A stretch of 64,000 nucleotides of DNA from Flavobacteriaceae bacterium (GCA_947451525.1 CANFZM010000001.1:62001-126000), one strand, 5' to 3'; shown: positions 38,534 to 48,368, counted from the stretch's first letter. Notes: a model not told the origin generated them from the sequence alone. A program made the numbers and translations.

Positions 38534-39757
38534 CTACTTTTTAAATCGAATATCGGTAACACTATCTAATTCTCTTTTTAGAGGTCGCATTTGTTCTTTA
38601 AATCTTGGCAGATTTCTACCTTCCATAACTTGAGAATTTGGAAGTTTTAGTTTTAATGCATCTACTTGAATTCCATTTTTCCAGAAACGGTAACATACGT
38701 GAGGGCCTGTTGCTAAACCAGTGCTTCCCACTTTACCAATAATTTCTCCTTGTTTAACACGCTGTCCTCTGCGCACTAGAATACGGGACATGTGTAAATA
38801 TTGAGTAGAATAGGTTTTATCGTGTTTTACTTTTACAAAATTTCCGTTTCCGGTGGTATACCCTGCTTGTTCTACTACTCCAGCAGCAGTAGTCATAATA
38901 GGAGTTCCAGTAGGTGCGGCATAATCGGTTCCTTTATGGGCTTTCCAAATTAATTGAACAGGGTGGAATCTGTTTTTTGTGAAATGAGAGGTAATATTCA
39001 CAAATTTCAATGGGGCTTTTAGAAAGAAATTTTTTAATGCTTTTCCGTTTTCATCATAATAATCTACTCTGCCATTACGATCTTGCGCAAATGGAAACGC
39101 ATAAATTTTCTCACCTTTATATTCAAAATAAGCGGCTCTTAAACTATCTACACCATCATAAACAGTGTCATTAATATATCTTTCGGTGAAACTTAGTGCA
39201 AATTTATCTCCTTTTCTTGATTTGAAAAAATCTATAGACCACGCAAAAACTTTGGTTAATCGTCCAGATAAGGTAGGTTCAATTTTCATACTGCGCAGTG
39301 TTTGCGTAAGCGAACCTGTTAGTTCACCAGCAACTGTTCTTGTTCTGAAAGTTAAGGGTCTAGATTTTTTGAATCCAACAATAGAATCGGTTAAATCTAT
39401 TAAATAGTAATCTAAACGGTTGGGTTGGTAAATAAGATATTGTAATTTATTGTATTTGTCTTTAGATCGAAGGCATACGTAAGGTCTTTTAAATCGGACG
39501 CTTGTAGGGAAGGAATCTTTAACAATTCGGATGATTTGTGCAACTTTTTTTCCGTTAAGGTTTTGTTTTTTTAAGATTCTTTCAAAAGTATCTTGACTCT
39601 GAATAGTATCGTAATGCACATTAAAATCATCGTAATGAAACCCAAAATCTACAATAGGTTTTTGAGGCTCAGCATCTTCAATTACAAATTCTTCTTGTGA
39701 TTTTTTACAAGAAGTTAGTGCCAGTAATACCAATAAAAGAAGTGCAATTTTTTTCAA
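38534..39757 (-). CDS. M23 family metallopeptidase, lipoprotein
   Basis: HKGTDYAAPTGTPIMTTAAGVVEQAG, LHMSRILVRRGQRVKQGEIIGKVGSTG; a TTG start at 39757 gives a clean lipoprotein signal (LKKIALLLLVLLALTSC) without overlapping the upstream gene. Confidence 0.88.
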   Translation of the reverse strand: MKKIALLLLVLLALTSCKKSQEEFVIEDAEPQKPIVDFGFHYDDFNVHYDTIQSQDTFERILKKQNLNGKKVAQIIRIVKDSFPTSVRFKRPYVCLRSKDKYNKLQYLIYQPNRLDYYLIDLTDSIVGFKKSRPLTFRTRTVAGELTGSLTQTLRSMKIEPTLSGRLTKVFAWSIDFFKSRKGDKFALSFTERYINDTVYDGVDSLRAAYFEYKGEKIYAFPFAQDRNGRVDYYDENGKALKNFFLKAPLKFVNITSHFTKNRFHPVQLIWKAHKGTDYAAPTGTPIMTTAAGVVEQAGYTTGNGNFVKVKHDKTYSTQYLHMSRILVRRGQRVKQGEIIGKVGSTGLATGPHVCYRFWKNGIQVDALKLKLPNSQVMEGRNLPRFKEQMRPLKRELDSVTDIRFKK

Positions 39758-39774
39758 TATGCTTGTATTATATT

Positions 39775-40701
39775 TTAACAGTTTTCTCCCCAATTTTTTA
39801 ATTCGTCTTCGCTCCAAAGTTCGGGAAAAAATATTCTTCTTTGGTATTTTGGATGCATGTATTTTTTCCAGTCGCTTCCACCAGTTGCTTCTCCAGATCC
39901 TTGACCGCTTTCAATGTATTTTTTGGCGGCATTTAAATGACCCATTACCCAAGTAATGTTAACCGTTCTGTCATAATGACGCATGGCAGCAATTAATTCG
40001 GTGTTTTTTTGATCGGCTTCAGGAAGTTGTTTGAATTTTTGCCAAACGTTAGTAGTGTTATAGTCCTCCATATAACGCAAAAACTCGGCTTTGTATTTTC
40101 TTTCAAATTCTAAAAGCAAGAATGATTTTTCTCCTGTTTTGTAATCCTTGCCCGCGGCCTGCCAATATAGATGTTCAAAAGCATGTGTATATGGCGTGTT
40201 GCGGTCTATAGTTGCTCTAAAACGATAATCAATAAGGTTTATTAAATCGGTTGAAGCAAATTCAATTAATCGATATTGGGCACTTTGAAAACCGCTTGCT
40301 GGAGTTAAAGTATTTCTGAATTTCATGTATTGCTCTACTTCCATCCCGTCTCCCATAATGTCAAATGACGTTGTAAGCATATCAAAATAGCGACTTATGC
40401 GCATTAATCTTTCTGCAAAAAATTTAGTTTCGGGTTGTTCGCATTGGCAAACCTGATCTATTTCCCAAAGAATCATTTTAAACAACAATTCGTTGACTTG
40501 ATGGTACATAATAAAAACCATTTCGTCAGGCAAAACAGTTCTTTGTGTTTGCAAATTAAGTAGCGCATCTGTTTGAATATAATCCCAATAGGTGATTGGT
40601 TTAGACCAAAGCAGTCCTTCAAGATGGGTATCGGTTTTTTGATTTATGGCATCAAATTTTTTTTCTAATGCTTCAATTAAATTAGGCGTATCTGATGTCA
40701 T
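39775..40701 (-). CDS. kynA: Tryptophan 2,3-dioxygenase
   Basis: DEMVFIMYHQVNELLFKMILWEID and GDGMEVEQYMKFRNTLTPASGFQSAQYR. Confidence 0.93.
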   Translation of the reverse strand: MTSDTPNLIEALEKKFDAINQKTDTHLEGLLWSKPITYWDYIQTDALLNLQTQRTVLPDEMVFIMYHQVNELLFKMILWEIDQVCQCEQPETKFFAERLMRISRYFDMLTTSFDIMGDGMEVEQYMKFRNTLTPASGFQSAQYRLIEFASTDLINLIDYRFRATIDRNTPYTHAFEHLYWQAAGKDYKTGEKSFLLLEFERKYKAEFLRYMEDYNTTNVWQKFKQLPEADQKNTELIAAMRHYDRTVNITWVMGHLNAAKKYIESGQGSGEATGGSDWKKYMHPKYQRRIFFPELWSEDELKNWGENC

Positions 40702-41474
40702 GGTGTTACTTTTATTGTAAATGGATTGGATAATCCTTTAAAGGATTCTAAATCGGCTTTGATGGAACCAATCGCTAAACTTGCTTTAATTCGCACTGGT
40801 ATTTTATTATCATCATCTGAAATCCAAACAGTTAAACTTTCTTGTTCTTTAAACACGCGTCCAGATTGCACCAAAGGGCGAAAAATCATACAAGGAACGG
40901 TGCCAAATTTAGTATCTAAATCTTCTTTACCAACATATTTTAACTTAAATTTTGTGGACTCTTGGTCAAAAAACATATCAATTGCTATAGATTCTCCAAC
41001 TTTTAGTTTATTTACTGAAGGATGTTTTCTTAAATAATAAAAAGTTGAAACAATATCCTGAATGTTTTCGGAAGTTGCAAAAGTTTGGCTGTTATTGTTT
41101 TTATAATCTTTTACCAAGATGGTGTTTTTATCTTGATTAAAAAAACCCTCTTCATCTTTTGTGTATCCGCCTTCGTCAATTTTTCTTACATACTGGTAGG
41201 GTTTTCCGGTGGTCTTGTCAAAATAAGTTTCATAATTATCATCCACATTAAATAACCATTTAGACATTCCAGTAGTATATCCTTTCCCTACGGCATGGAA
41301 TACTTTTTTGTTGTTTTTAACGGCTTCCTTAACTTCTAGTGTGGCATAACCTGCGGTCACTAAACCATAGTGAATTCTAAATTTGAACCATTCTCCCGTG
41401 TCAAATGCTGAACTTTGAAAAGAATCAAAACTGACTGAAAGAAAAAACAGAGCAAGAACTAGTATCTTTTTCAT
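40698..41474 (-). CDS. DUF3108 domain-containing protein
   Basis: Signal peptide, GEWFKFRIHYGLVTAGYATLEV...VWISDDDNKIPVRIKASLAIGSIKADLESF. Confidence 0.85.
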   Translation of the reverse strand: MKKILVLALFFLSVSFDSFQSSAFDTGEWFKFRIHYGLVTAGYATLEVKEAVKNNKKVFHAVGKGYTTGMSKWLFNVDDNYETYFDKTTGKPYQYVRKIDEGGYTKDEEGFFNQDKNTILVKDYKNNNSQTFATSENIQDIVSTFYYLRKHPSVNKLKVGESIAIDMFFDQESTKFKLKYVGKEDLDTKFGTVPCMIFRPLVQSGRVFKEQESLTVWISDDDNKIPVRIKASLAIGSIKADLESFKGLSNPFTIKVTP

Positions 41475-41535
41475 GTGTAAATATTATTAGGTTATACCCT
41501 TAGTAATACAATTTCTGTTCCAAATGTATTAAAAC

Positions 41536-41650
41536 AAAAAAACTCCATCAAATAATGATGGAGTTTTTATGCTATTAACCAACCTAAAAACTATAAATTA
41601 TGAAAACTTATATAAAAAATTAAAGGAAACCACTCCTTTTCTTTTTTGTG
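41536..41650 (-). ncRNA. Candidate small RNA / leaderless short transcript between hppD and DUF3108 gene
   Basis: Minus strand: TTG (41684-41686)-N21-TATCTTTG (41655-41662), ~110-nt AU-rich body without a substantial ORF, ending AAAAACTCCATCA-TTATT-TGATGGAGTTTTTTTG. Confidence 0.55.
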
Positions 41651-41771
41651 AGTACAAAGATAGTACTGTTTTTAAGTTATTCTCAACAAAAAAAGAACTT
41701 TAACATATTTTTATTAAAAATATGGTTACTATAACGTTATATGATGTTAATTTTTTAACGAAATGAATGCT

Positions 41772-42932
41772 TTACAATGTTCCTCTTAATGCTTGTTCTC
41801 TTTCTATTGACTCAAAAAGAGCCTTAAAATTACCTGCGCCAAAACCTTTGGCACCCATTCTTTGAATTATTTCAAAAAATAAAGTAGGACGATCTTCTTG
41901 TGGTTTGGTAAAAATTTGCAATAGATACCCATCTTCATCGGCATCTACCAAAATTGAAAGTTCTTGTAATTTTTTTATGTCTTCTTTCATCATGTCCATG
42001 TGAACACCCAATCTTCTTGGGATATCATCATAATAAGCCTGTGGAGGTGGCGGTAAAAATTCAATTCCTCTTGCTTTTAAACCGGAAACGGTTTTTATAA
42101 CATCGTCCGTAGCAACGGCTATGTGTTGCACCCCTGGACTTTCATAAAAATCTAGGTATTCTTCAATTTGTGATTTTTTGTTTCCTTTGGCAGGTTCGTT
42201 TATAGGGAATTTAATTCTTCCGTTACCGTTAGACATTACTTTACTCATTAAAGCAGAATATTCGGTATGGATTTGTTTGTCGTCAAAAGACAGGAAATTT
42301 TCAAATCCCATCACGTCTTCGTACCATTTTACCCATTGGTTCATTTCGCCCCAGCCTACATTTCCTACCATGTGGTCAATGTATTTTAACCCTAGTGGCT
42401 CTGGATTGTAGTCCGATTTCCATTCTTTAAATCCTGGCAAAAATGCGCCGTTGTAGTTTTTTCTTTCTACAAATATGTGAACGGTTTCTCCATAAGTATA
42501 AATCCCAGATCGAACAACTTCGCCATGTTCGTCTTTTTCAACGGTTGGTTCCATAAAGGATCTTGCACCACGTTTTGTAGTTTCTTCATAAGCAGATCGC
42601 GCGTCTTCTACCCAAAGTGCAACCACTTTTACTCCATCACCATGCTTTCTTAAATGCTCGTTGATAGGAGAATCGCTATTTAAAGGTGTGGTTAAAACCA
42701 AACGAATTTTGTCTTGTTTTAATACATAACTCACCGAGTCGCGAGAGCCTGTTTCCAAACCACGATAGGCATGTGATTGAAAACCGAATGCTGTTTTGTA
42801 ATAATGTGCCGATTGTTTTGCATTACCTACGTAAAATTCAACATAATCGGTTCCTAATAGTGGAAGAAAATCTTGTGCTCCACTAAATATTTTTTCTAGT
42901 CCGTATTCTACGGATTTTATTTCTTTGGCCAT
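41772..42932 (-). CDS. hppD: 4-hydroxyphenylpyruvate dioxygenase
   Basis: YIDHMVGNVGWGEMNQWVKWYEDVMGF, SPGVQHIAVATDDVI, FEIIQRMGAKGFGAGNFKALFESIEREQ; start placed at MAKEIKSVEYG. Confidence 0.95.
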   Translation of the reverse strand: MAKEIKSVEYGLEKIFSGAQDFLPLLGTDYVEFYVGNAKQSAHYYKTAFGFQSHAYRGLETGSRDSVSYVLKQDKIRLVLTTPLNSDSPINEHLRKHGDGVKVVALWVEDARSAYEETTKRGARSFMEPTVEKDEHGEVVRSGIYTYGETVHIFVERKNYNGAFLPGFKEWKSDYNPEPLGLKYIDHMVGNVGWGEMNQWVKWYEDVMGFENFLSFDDKQIHTEYSALMSKVMSNGNGRIKFPINEPAKGNKKSQIEEYLDFYESPGVQHIAVATDDVIKTVSGLKARGIEFLPPPPQAYYDDIPRRLGVHMDMMKEDIKKLQELSILVDADEDGYLLQIFTKPQEDRPTLFFEIIQRMGAKGFGAGNFKALFESIEREQALRGTL

Positions 42933-42992
42933 GTGTTTATTTTTTTTAAGTCTTTCCGAATTTTTAAATTCGAAAATTTTGGTCTTCATCAA

Positions 42993-44150
42993 TTATTCTA
43001 CCCAAGATTTGTAATATTTCCCATCATCAATCCCCATGGCTTCTTCCGTAACCATTAACGGGTGAAAGGTATCTACCATGACAGCCAATTCTTCTGTCAC
43101 TGTTTTTCCAATACTTCGTTCCATTGCTCCAGGAGCAGGTCCGTGTGGAATCCCTTTAGGGTGCAAAGTAATATGCCCTTGCTCTATATTGTTTCTTGAC
43201 ATAAAATCGCCATCGACATAATATAAAACCTCATCGGAATCTATATTACTATGGTTGTAAGGTGCCGGAATAGATTTTGGATGGTAATCATAAAGTCGAG
43301 GAACAAAAGAACAAACTACAAAAGTTGCTGTTTCAAATGTTTGATGCACTGGTGGTGGTTGATGTACTCTTCCTGTTATGGGTTCAAAATTATGAATAGA
43401 AAATCCATACGGAAAATTATACCCATCCCAGCCTATGACACCAAAAGGATGCGTAGCATAAATCACTTCATGCATCATTCCTTCTTTTTTAATTTTGATT
43501 AGAAAATCCCCTTTTTCATGGTGCGTCTCTAATTCTGTTGGCAGTTTAAAGTCGCGTTCACAAAATGGCGCATGCTCTAAATGTTGGCCAGATTCATTTT
43601 TATATCGTTTTGGCGTATAGAAAGGCGCAAAACTTTCTACATAAAATAATCTATTGTCTTCGGTGTCAAATTGAATTTGATAAATCATTCCACGCGGAAT
43701 AATAAGGTAATCTCCGTATTCAAAAGGGATGTTTCCCATCATGGTGCGCAATTTCCCTTTTCCTTTATGGATGAAAATCATTTCATCAGCATCGGCATTT
43801 TTATAGAAATATTCGGTTAGAGATTTTCTAGGAGCCGCCAATCCAATTGTACAATCTTTATTAACCAGCATTGCTTTTCTGCTGTCTAAAAAATCATCTT
43901 CTGGCTTTAGTTCGAATCCTTTTAATAATAAAGATTTTATGTTTTTCCCGATAGCAATTTTGGGCTCAACCGAATAGGATTTTAAGATTTCTTTTATTTG
44001 CGTTGGCCGATGCACCTCGTATAATAATGACGAATGTCCATTAAAGCCTTCAGTGCCGAAAAGTTGTTCGTAATACAAACCTCCATCAGGATTCTCAAAC
44101 TGAATGTGACGTTTATGGGGAATATTTCCTAGTTTATGATAAATTGGCAT
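42993..44150 (-). CDS. hmgA: Homogentisate 1,2-dioxygenase
   Basis: FVVCSFVPRLYDYHPKSIPAPYNHSNIDSDEVLYYVDGDFMSR and HPKGIPHGPAPGAMERSIG. Confidence 0.93.
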   Translation of the reverse strand: MPIYHKLGNIPHKRHIQFENPDGGLYYEQLFGTEGFNGHSSLLYEVHRPTQIKEILKSYSVEPKIAIGKNIKSLLLKGFELKPEDDFLDSRKAMLVNKDCTIGLAAPRKSLTEYFYKNADADEMIFIHKGKGKLRTMMGNIPFEYGDYLIIPRGMIYQIQFDTEDNRLFYVESFAPFYTPKRYKNESGQHLEHAPFCERDFKLPTELETHHEKGDFLIKIKKEGMMHEVIYATHPFGVIGWDGYNFPYGFSIHNFEPITGRVHQPPPVHQTFETATFVVCSFVPRLYDYHPKSIPAPYNHSNIDSDEVLYYVDGDFMSRNNIEQGHITLHPKGIPHGPAPGAMERSIGKTVTEELAVMVDTFHPLMVTEEAMGIDDGKYYKSWVE

Positions 44151-44353
44151 TTTCTTTTTGTTTAAAGGTTTGAAAAATAAAAGTTTGGGGGTAACCCAAC
44201 TTTAGTTAACACTCAAAAAGAATTTCTACTCATTCCGGATTTCTCTTGATAAGGTATTTTAATAGAATAAGTAAATCGTCCCAGTTTTTCATTATCACAA
44301 ATGTCGTAAAAAATGTTTTTAAAAATTACTTTTTATAAACTTTTCTAAAAAGA

Positions 44354-44395
44354 AAAAGGCATTAGTTATTGAGTTGTCAATTACTAATGCCTTTT
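44354..44395 (-). terminator. Intrinsic terminator of APC permease gene
   Basis: AAAAGGCATTAGT-ATTG-loop-CAAT-ACTAATGCCTTTT. Confidence 0.75.
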
Positions 44396-44412
44396 ATTGC
44401 GATTTACGCTAA

Positions 44413-45909
44413 TTATTCTTTTTCTGGATTGTTCAATTTGCTATTTTTTTTGCTGTATCCAAAATAAACTATAAGTCCTAATGCTAGCCAGCCTATTAAT
44501 CGCAACCAGTTGGTCCATCCTAAACCAAAAATCATAGCAAGGCAAACCAGGATTCCTAAAATTGGAACTAAAGGAACGAATGGTGTTTTGAATTCTCTTT
44601 TTAAATCGGGTTCCGTTTTTCTTAGAACAATTACCGAAATACAAACTAAGATAAAAGCAAATAAGGTTCCGATACTAGTCATATCTCCTACGATATCACC
44701 AGGAATGAAAGCCGCAAAAGCACCAACAATAACAAGGATTACTAAATTAGCTTTGTACGGAGTTTTATATTTTGAATGTAAATCACCAAAAGCTTTTGGT
44801 AATAAACCGTCTTTACCCATTGCATAAAAAACTCTAGATTGTCCCAATAACATAACCAATATTACAGAAGAAAATCCTGCAAGAATTGCTATGGTTACAA
44901 ACTGCGCTAACCATTCGTAGCCAATCATATATTTATTAATTGCAAAAGCAACAGATGCTTCTTTTCCGCCAGTTCTAAAATCTTCAACAGTTGCAATACC
45001 AGTTAATACGTGTGCAAAAAGAATATACAAAACAGTACAAACCGCTAGCGAACCAAGAATTCCTATAGGCATATCCCGTTTTGGATTTTTAGTTTCTTGC
45101 GCTGCTGTACTTACTGCATCAAATCCGATGAAAGCAAAGAATACCGTTCCGGCTGCACCTAGAATCCCCATTATTCCTCCAAAATGATGTCCGATTCCTT
45201 GATCATCTTTATATATTGCATCAGCAGGGATATATGGAGTATGATTAGCAGGGTTAATAAAATGCCATCCAAAACCAATTATTAATATTACGATTGCAAC
45301 TTTGGTGATAACGATCAATCCATTTACAAAAGCAGATTCTTGGGTTCCTTTTATCAATAATAAACTGATGATTGCCACAATAAAAAAGGCAGGAAGATTG
45401 ATAATTCCATGCTCTAAAACTTGATGAGTTACTGGATCTAAAACCTTTTGAAATGGCGAATGCGATAACGAATAAGGAATTGGGCTAGTATGTACCACAT
45501 TGACCAGCAGATTATTTAGATATTCACTCCAAGCAATACCAACTGTTGCAGCACCTACTGCATATTCTAAAATTAAATCCCACCCAATAATCCAAGCCAA
45601 TAATTCGCCCATAGTGGCGTAAGTATAGGTATAGGCGCTTCCAGAAATTGGAATAGAAGAAGAAAGTTCAGCATAACATAGTCCTGCTAAAGCACAACCA
45701 ATAGCTGCCACAATAAATCCGATAGTTACGGATGGTCCTGCGTTTTGCGCTGCAGCAGTTGCAGTTCTAACAAAAAGTCCAGCACCAATAATAGCGCCAA
45801 TTCCAAGTGCTACCAAAGACCAAGCAGTTAAGGTTCTTTTCAATCCTTTTTCAGATTCTGTAGCTTCTGCTAATAAAAGGTGTAAAGGTTTTTTCTTCCA
45901 AATAGACAT
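44413..45909 (-). CDS. APC family amino acid permease
   Basis: GIGAIIGAGLFVRTATAAAQNAGPSVTIGFIVAAIGCALAGLCYAEL, 12-TM pattern. Confidence 0.92.
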   Translation of the reverse strand: MSIWKKKPLHLLLAEATESEKGLKRTLTAWSLVALGIGAIIGAGLFVRTATAAAQNAGPSVTIGFIVAAIGCALAGLCYAELSSSIPISGSAYTYTYATMGELLAWIIGWDLILEYAVGAATVGIAWSEYLNNLLVNVVHTSPIPYSLSHSPFQKVLDPVTHQVLEHGIINLPAFFIVAIISLLLIKGTQESAFVNGLIVITKVAIVILIIGFGWHFINPANHTPYIPADAIYKDDQGIGHHFGGIMGILGAAGTVFFAFIGFDAVSTAAQETKNPKRDMPIGILGSLAVCTVLYILFAHVLTGIATVEDFRTGGKEASVAFAINKYMIGYEWLAQFVTIAILAGFSSVILVMLLGQSRVFYAMGKDGLLPKAFGDLHSKYKTPYKANLVILVIVGAFAAFIPGDIVGDMTSIGTLFAFILVCISVIVLRKTEPDLKREFKTPFVPLVPILGILVCLAMIFGLGWTNWLRLIGWLALGLIVYFGYSKKNSKLNNPEKE

Positions 45910-45989
45910 AATTTATTCTTTTTAGTTTTATTTGTTCAAATATACTTTTTTTGTTTAATATTTCTATATAAATAGAAAATTTCTGACGT

Positions 45990-48356
45990 TTAAAACCAAA
46001 ATCCAACATTGAATCCTATAAATCCTTTGGGTAATTCTGGTGACCAAGAGTATTTAATTTCAAGTGGTCCTAACACGGTTTCTAACCCATAACCTACTGC
46101 ATATCCTGAATATCTAGGTGTTGCAAGCCAATTTCCGGTGCTGAATAATTTATCTTCGGCATTGGCATAATTAGCCGAAAAATTAATGTGGTTTTTTTTG
46201 TAAAACTCAATATCCAAAGTCGCTAAAGCCTTAACATAACTATCGGCAGAGATGCTGATAAAATCATAACCATAAAATTGTTTAAAATTATTGATAGGAT
46301 TAAAACCATAACCTCCAAGCACAAAATCTAAAAAGTGCATGCTTTTTTGTCCAAAAGATAAACCCGCTTCCGATTCAAATTTTAGGTTGATTACTTTGTA
46401 AAAGGTTCGTGTGATTCCTATTTCGGAACTAGCAATGGAGAATCGATTAAATTGATTGGTGTAATTAGAAGAAAATAAATACGATTGCAGATTACTATTA
46501 AAATACCATCCTTTTTTAGGAAAATATTTACTATCCAAGGAATCGTATTTTAAATATCCGAAAACACTTGTGTAATTGCTGTTTTCAAAAACGGGATTGC
46601 TATTTTCTAATGTTTTAGAAGATATTTTTAGGTGTTTTATTTCTACTCCGGCTCCAACAAGGAACTTTTGTTCGAAAATAGTTTGCAAATAGGCCGAGTT
46701 AGTCCAATCGGAATAATCTAAGTTCAAAGAATTTATTCCTAGTTGTTGAAAAACCGAACCATTACTAAAGTCGGTAGCAACATTTTTATTAAACTGATTG
46801 AACAAGGATTTAAATCCGAAACTGAAATAAAATCCATTATCAACATAATAATCTAAATTGTATCTAAAATTATCGCCAATACCTAAATCCACAGACAAGA
46901 CATCATTTTTGAAAAGCGATTTTTTTTGTGTAACGTTTATTAAAGCAGCACTTTTATAAAGCCCATCATAATGCAAACCAAATTTTAAAAAAGTGCTATT
47001 TCCACTTTCTTTAATTGTTAAATCTAGTTCGTCTCCCAAATCCAATTCATTTAATTGGTAACTAATACTAGTGAAATTTCCAGTTGCATTAAGTGTATTA
47101 ATTCCTTGTTTTAATTGCTCGTAACTAATTTTGGTTCCTTGTTTAAATCCTAGTTTACCAATTACATAAGCCCGGGTGTAATCTTTAACATCGTTTATAG
47201 TTATTCTGGTTATATTTATGCTGTCATTTTTACAGTTAAGTTTAAGGTATTGTTTATCCTTTTGTGTGATTTTATTTATTTTATCCAAAACATTTAATGC
47301 AGCATCCTCTCCTTTTTTAATAATTTCATCTTCTTTATCAAAGGAGATTACCGAATATCCTGAAATATCTGGCTTAATATAAATATCGGTCTTACTAATT
47401 TTATTTTGCATCTTTCCAATCATTTGAAGATTGGATATTTGAAGCAGAATTTGCGTGGCTTCCTTTAAGGAGTTCCTGGTTTTTAAACCATCTTGAACAT
47501 CGACTCCAATGATTATATCGGCACCCATTTTTCGCACCTCATCAATAGGATAGTTATTGGAAACTCCACCATCAATAAGCATTTTGCCGTCTATTTCTAC
47601 TGGGGAAAATAGTGTAGGAAATGCCGAACTTGCCAATAATGCTTGGGGCAAACTCCCACTTTTTAATATTTGTTGTTCTCCTGTTTCTATATCGGTAGCA
47701 ATACATAAAAATGGAATTGGCAATTGGTTAAAATCTCTAATATGCCGAACCGAGTGGGTTAATTTGTTTAGCAAATTATAGTTATACATTCCTTTAGATA
47801 AAGCAATTGGAACGCCTATACTAAGTTTTTTAAAGGGTAAAGAAATGGCATACAACTCATCGTTGCGTTTTTCATAAAAACTTTTGTTTGCTCTTGGAAC
47901 GTAATCTTTTAGAAGTTCATTAAAATTAGTGTGATGAAAAATAGAATCAATTTGTTGGGCGCTGTAACCTGTGGCATACAACCCTCCAACTACGGCTCCC
48001 ATGCTGGTTCCTCCAATATAATCTATTTTTACACCTGCTTTTTCTAGCACTTTTAAAACTCCAATATGTGCAAATCCTTTGGCACCACCTCCGGTTAAAA
48101 CCAATCCAATTTTTGGTCGTTTTATGGAATCTTGAGAATAGGTAGTTTGAGAAAATAGAGAAAAGAAAATAGAAAATAGAATAAAGGTTGTAGGTTGTAG
48201 GTTGTAGGTTGTAAGTTGTTTTTGAAAAACAGATTTTTGCAAAATACCTTTACTGCTTAGCCCCGACAGCAACGGAAATCCTTTTTCTTTCTTCTTTAGA
48301 AAGGAAAAGATTGCAGTGTATGGCGGGAAAATGGATTGCAAGTAGGCCTTAAACAT
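45990..48356 (-). CDS. Patatin-like phospholipase with C-terminal outer-membrane beta-barrel; N-terminus overlaps repeat copy C
   Basis: IGLVLTGGGAKGFAHIGVLKVLE, YIGGTSMGAVVGGLYA (GxSxG), POTRA/barrel C-term ending FNVGFWF. True start unclear. Confidence 0.88.
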   Translation of the reverse strand: MFKAYLQSIFPPYTAIFSFLKKKEKGFPLLSGLSSKGILQKSVFQKQLTTYNLQPTTFILFSIFFSLFSQTTYSQDSIKRPKIGLVLTGGGAKGFAHIGVLKVLEKAGVKIDYIGGTSMGAVVGGLYATGYSAQQIDSIFHHTNFNELLKDYVPRANKSFYEKRNDELYAISLPFKKLSIGVPIALSKGMYNYNLLNKLTHSVRHIRDFNQLPIPFLCIATDIETGEQQILKSGSLPQALLASSAFPTLFSPVEIDGKMLIDGGVSNNYPIDEVRKMGADIIIGVDVQDGLKTRNSLKEATQILLQISNLQMIGKMQNKISKTDIYIKPDISGYSVISFDKEDEIIKKGEDAALNVLDKINKITQKDKQYLKLNCKNDSINITRITINDVKDYTRAYVIGKLGFKQGTKISYEQLKQGINTLNATGNFTSISYQLNELDLGDELDLTIKESGNSTFLKFGLHYDGLYKSAALINVTQKKSLFKNDVLSVDLGIGDNFRYNLDYYVDNGFYFSFGFKSLFNQFNKNVATDFSNGSVFQQLGINSLNLDYSDWTNSAYLQTIFEQKFLVGAGVEIKHLKISSKTLENSNPVFENSNYTSVFGYLKYDSLDSKYFPKKGWYFNSNLQSYLFSSNYTNQFNRFSIASSEIGITRTFYKVINLKFESEAGLSFGQKSMHFLDFVLGGYGFNPINNFKQFYGYDFISISADSYVKALATLDIEFYKKNHINFSANYANAEDKLFSTGNWLATPRYSGYAVGYGLETVLGPLEIKYSWSPELPKGFIGFNVGFWF
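48185..48219. repeat. AGGTTGT heptamer tandem repeat (4 perfect + 1 degenerate)
   Basis: aggttgtaggttgtaggttgtaggttgtaagttgt, inside the N-terminal frame of the patatin ORF. Confidence 0.9.
48257..48330 (-). repeat. Variable-core dispersed element, copy C (inverted)
   Basis: TTAGCCCCGACAGCAACGGAAATCCTTTTT-[CTTTCTtctttAGAAAG]-GAAAAGATTGCAGTGTATGGCGGGAAA: reverse complement of the copies A/B core flanks. Confidence 0.75.
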
Positions 48357-48368
48357 TCGCTTCCAATA

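Noticed and set aside
44150-44350. Extra promoter or sRNA upstream of hmgA
   Set aside because: Searched for TTG-N17-23-TAnnTTTG followed by a short body and a hairpin; no convincing set found beyond the permease terminator.
48185-48219. CRISPR-like direct repeats
   Set aside because: Simple 7-bp tandem repeat without spacers; no cas genes in the window.
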